The notes under the pieces are model-generated. The model searched no databases, was not told the DNA's origin, and saw only the letters and a list, made by a program, of their open reading frames with translations. The translations under genes and the position numbers were made by a program. A stretch of DNA of 8,636 nt. Source: Actinomycetota bacterium. GTDB lineage: Bacteria; Actinomycetota; Geothermincolia; Geothermincolales; RBG-13-55-18. This document shows, in pieces, positions 1 through 4,155 of the stretch (positions are counted from its first letter, which is position 1; each line of letters starts with the position of its first letter). The stretch spans positions 1 to 8,636 of the forward strand of contig JAPWVA010000033.1 of NCBI GenBank assembly GCA_028275245.1. The letters run 5' to 3'.

Positions 1-52
1 CTTTGATCTGCCGCTCCCTCTCGTCCTTGCGGGGATTAGCACGCGTTCCCAT
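1..52 (-). CDS. Possible 5' end of a gene running off the left edge (partial)
   Basis: On the minus strand an ATG at 52 opens a frame with no stop to the window edge. It starts MGTRANPRKDERERQIK and is strongly charged. Short basic starts with an RKxERxRQI-like string are common just before the first helix of TetR-type regulators, but 17 residues cannot establish a family. No convincing Shine-Dalgarno lies upstream (the bases before the ATG are AT-rich). An AT-rich patch with a possible -10 and short inverted repeats lies at 64-101, which would suit a self-regulated gene. It could also be a chance open frame. Confidence 0.35.
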   Translation of the reverse strand, partial: MGTRANPRKDERERQIK

Positions 53-63
53 TTTGGAAAATC

Positions 64-118
64 GACCGACCATCCGGTCAAAATAATAATATGCAATGAC
101 CCTTCCTGCAAGTCACAG
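64..118 (-). promoter_or_regulatory. Candidate promoter/operator region for the leftmost gene
   Basis: This AT-rich island in GC-rich DNA contains, on the minus strand, a TATTAT hexamer 17 bases after a weak TTGCAG. Between it and the ATG at 52 lies an inverted repeat, GACCG (64-68) and CGGTC (75-79). A second, GGTCA (76-80) and TGACC (97-101), brackets the AT-rich part. The arrangement suits a repressor site over a promoter. The -35 is poor and the arms are only 5 bp, so this is suggestive only. The rest of 102-281 shows only short chance-like inverted repeats (for example 198-212) and no clear terminator for the hydrolase gene. Confidence 0.3.
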
Positions 119-281
119 GGAAACCTCCCTCCGGGACCCAGGCGGGCTACCCGATGTCCACCCGAGCTCCCGCGGTTAGATCAATCGCGGTCATCCGTGG
201 GTTCTTGACCCAAGGCCTTTCCGTCCCACCCATTGGAATGGCCCGTACCACCGTGCCATCTTCGCCCCGCGCCCACTTCCC

Positions 282-1514
282 TCAGGCCCCCAGCCTTTTC
301 CTCAACTCCCGGGCCCCGGCCAGAAGGATGTTCCTGGCAATGAGGCTCTTCTCCGCCCGCGCCATCTCCTCCAGCAAACCAGCCTTGGTCTCCATCGCCT
401 CCTCCACGGAAGCCCTCCCGCCTTCTATGACTAGGTCCAGGAGCTGGAGGGCTAATTGGTGGCTTCCTTCCTCCGCCATTCTCCGGGCCCTTTCTAGGAG
501 AACCTCCTCTCCCACCAGATCCACCAGCTCCCTGGCCACCAGCGCCGATGACGGTGGGAAGAGATGGGAGGGATTGCCATCGTACCAGCCGTGATACTCC
601 CGAAGGATGCCCTGGACCACGAAGTACGGGTGGCCATAGATGGGGGCCAAGTAGGGACTTTCGGAGAACTCCTGGGGCCAGGAGAAGGACTCCAGGATAT
701 CCTCCTGCCAGAGGCCCCGGTTGAGCATCTCCACCACCTGTTCGTCCAGATGCCTCAGGGCCCGGGCCACAGTCCGACAGGCATCCTCAACCTCCCGTCT
801 CCCGGTGATGGGGGAGCCGTGCCCGGGCAACAGGCATTCCGGGGAGAGCTCTGCCACCCGTTCCAGGGTCTCCGCCCACTCGCGGGCATACCTCTGCACC
901 TTGAAGGGGTTGCCCACATTAGGACAGGACCAAACAAAGAAATCGGACACGCATGCCGCCCGGAGCTCGGGGATCCACAACCACAGGTGGTCATCGGTCT
1001 CTCCCCGGCCGTGCCTCAGCTCTAGGGTGAGCTCGCCCAGCCGCAGGGTCTCCTCCTTTCCCACCAGCCTGTCGGGATAGACGTACTCCCAAGGAAAAGC
1101 CGGTATGCCCTCGGGGATGTCGAACTGGAGTCGGTTGATGCGCTCGTGGTAGGGGAGCAGCCTACGGTAACGGTCGAAACGACGAGGGAGGGCCTCGTGG
1201 GCCACGACCTCGGGGCGAGGATGGCCCCTTTCGGCGGCATCCCTCAGCAGGAATGGTGTGCCGAAGGCGTGATCGGCGTGGCCGTGGCCGTAGATGATGT
1301 AGCGGACGGGTTTTCCGGTGATGGAGCGCAAAGCTTCCACGATGCGGGGACCGTGAAAGGGAAGGCCTACATCGAATAGCGCCACCCCCTCCCCTGTCTC
1401 CACCACGCAAACGTTGGACCACATACGTACCAGGTGCAGCCCATCGGCCAGTGGGTGGACCTCCAAGTCCCCTGAGAAAAGAGGCTTACTCCCTAGCGAG
1501 GTATCTCCTTCCAT
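282..1514 (-). CDS. Alkylsulfatase-type metallo-beta-lactamase-fold hydrolase
   Basis: This 410-residue protein has no signal peptide, so it is probably cytoplasmic. The MBL metal motif HGHADH is at residues 77-82. Where most MBL enzymes have the third-ligand His, this protein reads HGRGETDDH (168-176), placing a Glu at 172 as in SdsA1/BDS1-type alkylsulfatases. Asp191 is a candidate bridging ligand, and PGHGSP (230-235) supplies the last His. Residues 294-320 (YGHPY, then WYDGNPSHLFP) match the alkylsulfatase dimerisation domain signature. SdsA1-like enzymes are about 650 residues, with a signal and a C-terminal SCP2-like domain. This protein stops after the helical segment, so it is a short form. 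Family members hydrolyse alkyl sulfates or other esters; the substrate here cannot be read. The start at 1514 is chosen for an AGGAG 7 bases upstream. The frame stays open to 1892, but that extension has no family similarity and overlaps the divergent gene. Confidence 0.88.
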   Translation of the reverse strand: MEGDTSLGSKPLFSGDLEVHPLADGLHLVRMWSNVCVVETGEGVALFDVGLPFHGPRIVEALRSITGKPVRYIIYGHGHADHAFGTPFLLRDAAERGHPRPEVVAHEALPRRFDRYRRLLPYHERINRLQFDIPEGIPAFPWEYVYPDRLVGKEETLRLGELTLELRHGRGETDDHLWLWIPELRAACVSDFFVWSCPNVGNPFKVQRYAREWAETLERVAELSPECLLPGHGSPITGRREVEDACRTVARALRHLDEQVVEMLNRGLWQEDILESFSWPQEFSESPYLAPIYGHPYFVVQGILREYHGWYDGNPSHLFPPSSALVARELVDLVGEEVLLERARRMAEEGSHQLALQLLDLVIEGGRASVEEAMETKAGLLEEMARAEKSLIARNILLAGARELRKRLGA

Positions 1515-1521
1515 GCCTCCT

Positions 1522-1526
1522 CTCCT
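1522..1526 (-). promoter_or_regulatory. Ribosome binding site fixing the MBL hydrolase start
   Basis: AGGAG on the minus strand lies 7 bases before the ATG at 1514, with a second GGAGG-like string adjacent to the ATG. No comparable site precedes upstream in-frame starts, so the long open extension to 1892 is rejected. Confidence 0.75.
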
Positions 1527-1759
1527 GGAATTCCTTCCCTCCTTCTTCAGCCGCCTTACCCCGTAAACCTCTTCTATTGACAAGGAGGTTTTTCCTTCGT
1601 TTCTATGACCACGTCCCGTCTTCGGACACCACCCTTCCCCCGTCAGCCCACCAGTTCCGTCACGGATGGAGTTACCCTGGAACAAGGAAGGGAGCATGGC
1701 GGGAATCGGGTAATATGGGAAAACATCGCCGTGTTGCATGGTCCGCCGATATCCATGGC

Positions 1760-1766
1760 AAGGAGG
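1760..1766 (+). promoter_or_regulatory. Ribosome binding site fixing the YihY-family start
   Basis: AAGGAGG lies 7 bases before the ATG at 1774. The earlier in-frame ATG at 1738 would put this site inside the coding region and has no site of its own, so 1774 is preferred. Confidence 0.8.
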
Positions 1767-1773
1767 GATTTCT

Positions 1774-2640
1774 ATGAGAGGGATCCCAGGAAAGACGACC
1801 TTAAAATCAAGGATCATGGAAGGGGTACGCTTGGCGGTTTCCGCATGGAAGGGCTTTTCCGCCCACCAGGGCACCCAGGCCGCTGCCGCCATTTCATACT
1901 GGGGTTTCCTCTCCCTCTTCTCCCTGCTGGCCCTGGCCGCAGGTGTGGCCGGGTTGGTCTTTCATGGATGCCCCGACATCCCCGCCAAGATCCTGGATTA
2001 CGTGCGGACCAACCTCCCCGCCCTCTCGGACACCACCGAGGAGGCGCTGCGGACCACCGTGAACCTGGGAGGCGTCCTGGGAGCCATAGGCCTGCTGGGA
2101 TTGCTCTTCTCAGGTACCCGGCTGGCCGACTCCCTGCAGGTTTGGATCAATCATATCTGGGGAGGACGCCGGTACGGGTGGATCAGGACCAAGTCGAAGT
2201 CCCTGGTTATCCTGGGGGTTGTGGGCCTGGCCCTCGCCTTGGGCGCCTCTGGCCACTGGTTCATCACCTCTCGGGCGGGAGGTCACCCGGCGCTGGGGAT
2301 GATCACCAGGGTGATCTCCTTCCTCCTTTCCGTGGGGGTACAATGCCTAGGGTTGGTGTTCTTGTACTATGCCTCGCCGGAGCCCAAACCGCGCCCCGGA
2401 TATGTTCTCCCGGGCGCCCTCTTCTCCGCCTTCCTCCTCAACCCCCTCCAGCTCCTCCTGGCCTGGTACTATTCCCGCCTGGGCCACCTTTCTGCCGCCT
2501 ACGGATCCCTGGCGGGAGCGGCCCTTCTGTTGCTCGCCCTGTACTATGGAGCCCTAGTGGTGCTGCTCGGGGCAGAGCTGAACCTGGCCATGCTAAGGCG
2601 ACGGGAAAGGGAAGGCCGGGAGTACCCTGGGGAAACGTGA
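1774..2640 (+). CDS. YihY/BrkB-family inner membrane protein
   Basis: This 288-residue integral membrane protein has about six hydrophobic segments, at roughly 36-62, 96-114, 143-160, 178-199, 209-230 and 240-266. Family marks are the first segment AAAAISYWGFLSLFSLL, after a short amphipathic start (GFSAHQGTQ), and the last segment, where YGSLAGAALLLLALYY is followed by GAELN. The C-terminus is short and charged (RRREREG). Length is usual for the family. These proteins were once called ribonuclease BN by mistake; their role remains unsettled (transport and envelope functions have been proposed). The gene stands alone, diverging from the MBL hydrolase and converging on the SGNH hydrolase. No substrate or partner can be inferred from context. 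Confidence 0.9.
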   Translation: MRGIPGKTTLKSRIMEGVRLAVSAWKGFSAHQGTQAAAAISYWGFLSLFSLLALAAGVAGLVFHGCPDIPAKILDYVRTNLPALSDTTEEALRTTVNLGGVLGAIGLLGLLFSGTRLADSLQVWINHIWGGRRYGWIRTKSKSLVILGVVGLALALGASGHWFITSRAGGHPALGMITRVISFLLSVGVQCLGLVFLYYASPEPKPRPGYVLPGALFSAFLLNPLQLLLAWYYSRLGHLSAAYGSLAGAALLLLALYYGALVVLLGAELNLAMLRRREREGREYPGET

Positions 2641-2675
2641 TATACCTGGGAGGACCTGCATCATCCGCTCTCATT

Positions 2676-2709
2676 ACCAGATCTCAGTACCAGATCTCAA
2701 CCAGATCTC
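2676..2709. repeat. Three close direct copies of ACCAGATCTC
   Basis: The 10-base unit ACCAGATCTC occurs at 2676-2685, 2689-2698 and 2700-2709, with gaps of 3 and 1 bases. Each copy contains the palindrome AGATCT. The array starts 36 bases after the YihY stop, in the convergent gap. It is too short and too tightly packed for CRISPR. It could be a small protein-binding cluster or a slippage product. The rest of 2641-2860 shows only weak hairpins (for example GCCGG/CCGGC around 2720-2735) without T-runs, so I find no clear terminator for either gene. Confidence 0.7.
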
Positions 2710-2860
2710 GACTAACGGGGCCGGCTGATCCCCGGCTGTAAGCGTCGAAGCACGCTCTAATGGAGACGAGCGGACGAACGAAGAGAAAACGAGAGGATGG
2801 ACGCGCAAGCCCAAGTAAAGGGCTCCCCGATTTGGAGGGAGATATCCCGGCGCGAACCGG

Positions 2861-3601
2861 TCATACTGTCCTGTCCAGCGCCTCCACCAACAACCCCGCC
2901 AACAGCTCGGCCCCCCGGGGGTTGGGATGCACCCCATCCAGAGTGAGGTGAAGACCTCGCCTCTCGCTCAAGCGGAGAGCCATGCCGGGGGTCAGGGATC
3001 GTAAGGCGTCCAAGAAAAACCCGGAGAACTCGTCCATGAGATAAGGACTCGCCCTTCCACATCTGTGGATGACTTCCTCCATGGCCAAGTCTATCCTCGC
3101 CAACCTCACTCCTGTTTCTCCAGCCACCTCTTCCATGACCGCGTTGTAAAGCCTCCTCCGCTGATTGAGGGGAGTCCGGGGGTCTTCTCCCAGACAGGGT
3201 ACGGAGAAGATGACCACCGACCCGGGGTTTGTCTTTAGGGCAAGGCTTAGCGCCCTACGAAGGAGTTCTCCGAACTCCTTCTCGCCCGAGGCAGGCCGGT
3301 TGCCGCCCCGCAGCAGCGACCGGGCCAGCAAGCTCCATCTCCCTCCCCTTGCCTCCAAGTAGGGTATGAGCAGGTCATTCCCCCCTCCTTGGAAAACCAG
3401 TACATCCGGCTGGTAAAGGGGAAGCCTGGCGGCCAGTTCCTCGCCCAGCTTGCGGACGGTCTTCCCGGGTAGAGCCACCGCCCTTACCCACCATCCTGAA
3501 AGCCTGCGGGCGGCCAGACGGGGATAGCATAGGTGGGGCAGGCCTCCCGCCAAGCTGTCCCCCACGACCAGTAGCCTTTTCATCTTTCCACCCCTCGCCA
3601 T
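2861..3601 (-). CDS. SGNH/GDSL-family hydrolase
   Basis: This 246-residue protein carries the four SGNH blocks. The nucleophile motif is VVGDSLAGG (Ser16). The block II glycine is probably Gly46 in ALPGKTV. GGGND (72-76) supplies the oxyanion-hole Asn75, and DGVHPNPRG (222-230) supplies the catalytic Asp222 and His225. Size suits a single-domain esterase, lipase or acylhydrolase. There is no signal peptide, so it is probably cytoplasmic, and its substrate is unknown. I chose the ATG at 3601 because GGAGG lies 5 bases upstream. The in-frame ATG at 3583 (MKRLLVVGDS) would also give a complete enzyme but has a weaker site. A frame extending to 3697 has no family similarity in the added part. The gene is transcribed alone, convergent with YihY. 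Confidence 0.9.
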   Translation of the reverse strand: MARGGKMKRLLVVGDSLAGGLPHLCYPRLAARRLSGWWVRAVALPGKTVRKLGEELAARLPLYQPDVLVFQGGGNDLLIPYLEARGGRWSLLARSLLRGGNRPASGEKEFGELLRRALSLALKTNPGSVVIFSVPCLGEDPRTPLNQRRRLYNAVMEEVAGETGVRLARIDLAMEEVIHRCGRASPYLMDEFSGFFLDALRSLTPGMALRLSERRGLHLTLDGVHPNPRGAELLAGLLVEALDRTV

Positions 3602-3606
3602 GATAT

Positions 3607-3611
3607 CCTCC
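3607..3611 (-). promoter_or_regulatory. Ribosome binding site fixing the SGNH hydrolase start
   Basis: GGAGG on the minus strand lies 5 bases before the ATG at 3601. The alternative ATG at 3583 is preceded only by a GGTGG-like string. Confidence 0.6.
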
Positions 3612-3646
3612 GCCCTCTGTGGGGGAAAGTGCGACGCTGCTGACAA

Positions 3647-3664
3647 CCATGGATCGAACCATGG
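3647..3664. repeat. CCATGG direct-and-inverted repeat hairpin
   Basis: CCATGG (3647-3652) and CCATGG (3659-3664) are separated by ATCGAA. Because CCATGG is its own reverse complement, the site is both a direct and an inverted repeat and could form a 6-bp hairpin. It lies in the probable 5' untranslated or promoter region of the SGNH gene. The minus-strand loop TTCGAT resembles a tRNA T-loop, but the stem geometry is wrong and no other tRNA arms are present. A regulator-binding site is possible. Confidence 0.5.
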
Positions 3665-3778
3665 GAGAAAGAGCGGGCGGCACCTGCCAAGGGTCACCGA
3701 GGATCACCGTTCGTTGATCTATGTCATACCCCATCCAACCCCTCTTGCCCCCACAGGTTTCCCAAAGGCCGTGGTGGG

Positions 3779-3784
3779 TATAAT
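3779..3784 (+). promoter_or_regulatory. Consensus -10 box (TATAAT)
   Basis: A perfect TATAAT on the plus strand, preceded by TGGG (one base off the extended -10 spacing). The -35 region is poor: TTTCCC at 3758-3763 gives only 15-base spacing. A start near 3791 would yield a transcript of roughly 95 bases ending at the terminator at 3850-3886, or a long leader for the gene at 4156. The match and the downstream terminator together make a real promoter plausible. Confidence 0.45.
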
Positions 3785-3790
3785 GTTGGC

Positions 3791-3886
3791 GAGGAAGCTT
3801 CGATGGGCTGCCCATAACTGGTCACTTGGGCCGTCCGGAGCGAATAGTGAAACCGGCCTCGTTTGTAAGGCCGGTTTTTGTTTTTT
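3791..3886 (+). ncRNA. Candidate small RNA or attenuated leader
   Basis: This is the inferred transcript between a TATAAT box and a strong intrinsic terminator, with no open frame of note. It can form ATGGG/CCCAT (3803-3815) and TCACT/AGTGA (3822-3826 with 3846-3850). GGGCCG (3828-3833) can pair with CGGCCT (3854-3859), which would break the terminator stem, as an antiterminator does. It could thus be a free-standing small RNA or a riboswitch or attenuator controlling the surface-protein gene 263 bases beyond the T-run. I compared it by memory with fluoride, ZTP, preQ1 and c-di-GMP aptamers and saw no good match. No expression evidence is available. Confidence 0.35.
3850..3886 (+). terminator. 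Strong rho-independent terminator with no upstream plus-strand gene
   Basis: AAACCGGCC (3850-3858) pairs perfectly over 9 bp with GGCCGGTTT (3869-3877) around a 10-base loop. The T-run extends through 3886, interrupted by one G. The minus-strand side lacks a T-run, so it acts on plus-strand transcripts. The nearest plus-strand coding end is 1.2 kb back (YihY), with a minus-strand gene between, so this terminator most likely ends a short non-coding transcript or attenuates the downstream gene. Confidence 0.85.
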
Positions 3887-3930
3887 CTTGAGCTCCGGTG
3901 AAAGGAAAGGGGGATTGAGATCCCGGAGAT

Positions 3931-4135
3931 GACTCACCGCGAGCCCCCGGGGGAACCCTAAGCCCACCGCTGGGTGGATGAGTTGTGGGGGTCGTGGCCC
4001 CTTGCGGAAGGCCGAGCCGAGGTCAGGGTAGCAGAGGTTAGGGTTCCGGCTTGGGAGGCTAGGGGGTTCTGGGGGTTACGGCCAGGGACCGCCTGGATGG
4101 GCACCTTTAGCCGAGAACCCGCTAAAAGCTAAAAG
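3931..4135 (+). promoter_or_regulatory. Structured leader with ydaO (c-di-AMP riboswitch)-like segments
   Basis: Upstream of the surface-protein gene, in order, lie GGGGAACC (3950-3957), GGGTGGATGA (3972-3981), CAGGGTAGC (4024-4032) and CCGAGAACCCG (4111-4121), followed by AGCTAA. The ydaO class carries, as I recall it, GGGGAACC, GGGGUGAAUC, AGGGAUAC and a hairpin loop CCGAACCCG followed by CAGCUAAC. The last segment is also a hairpin here: TTTAGC (4106-4111) with GCTAAA (4121-4126). Against the call: the second and third segments match only partly, the spacing between the third and fourth is long, and I could not find a closing P1 helix. Such riboswitches often control cell-wall genes. This may be a divergent member or a chance resemblance. 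Confidence 0.3.
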
Positions 4136-4141
4136 ATGAGA

Positions 4142-4148
4142 AAGAAGG
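4142..4148 (+). promoter_or_regulatory. Ribosome binding site deciding the surface-protein start
   Basis: AAGAAGG lies 7 bases before the ATG at 4156 but only 1 base before the ATG at 4150. Normal spacing favours 4156, which shortens the protein by two residues. Confidence 0.6.
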
Positions 4149-4155
4149 TATGAAA

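Larger units (their letters stand above)
1515..1773. promoter_or_regulatory. Divergent intergenic region with weak promoter candidates
   Basis: This 259-base gap separates the minus-strand hydrolase from the plus-strand membrane protein. TTGACA on the plus strand (1577-1582) overlaps TTGTCA on the minus strand (1578-1583), so both directions have a -35-like hexamer at one spot. The matching -10 boxes are poor: GGTAAG (1555-1560) for the minus strand and TTCTAT (1601-1606, 18-base spacing) for the plus strand. A better plus-strand -10, TAATAT (1711-1716), sits about 60 bases before the YihY start but has no clear -35. A small hairpin, AAGGA/TCCTT, follows the TTGACA. I see no small gene here. 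Confidence 0.3.

Noticed and set aside
1515..1892. N-terminal extension of the MBL hydrolase frame (126 residues)
   Set aside because: It has no family similarity, overlaps the YihY coding start on the other strand, and a good ribosome site precedes the ATG at 1514.
2676..2709. CRISPR array
   Set aside because: The units are 10 bases with 1- to 3-base gaps, and there are no cas genes.
1605..2741. 378-residue plus-strand open frame
   Set aside because: It overlaps the YihY gene in another frame; its Pro/Arg/Gly-rich composition is that of a GC-rich shadow frame.
3641..3735. Possible tRNA on the minus strand, from a GGTTCGATCC string
   Set aside because: The stem pairs only with a 6-base loop, and no acceptor, D or anticodon arms or CCA end can be found around it.
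4036..4087. Guanidine (ykkC)-like TAGGGTTCCGG and an SRP-like GGTCAGG...AGCAG string
   Set aside because: Only short fragments match; the other conserved blocks (GGUCCGAGAG for ykkC, the GGAA tetraloop domain for SRP RNA) are missing.
4150..4155. Start of the surface protein at the ATG at 4150
   Set aside because: The Shine-Dalgarno is only 1 base upstream of it; spacing is normal for the ATG at 4156. The difference is only two residues.
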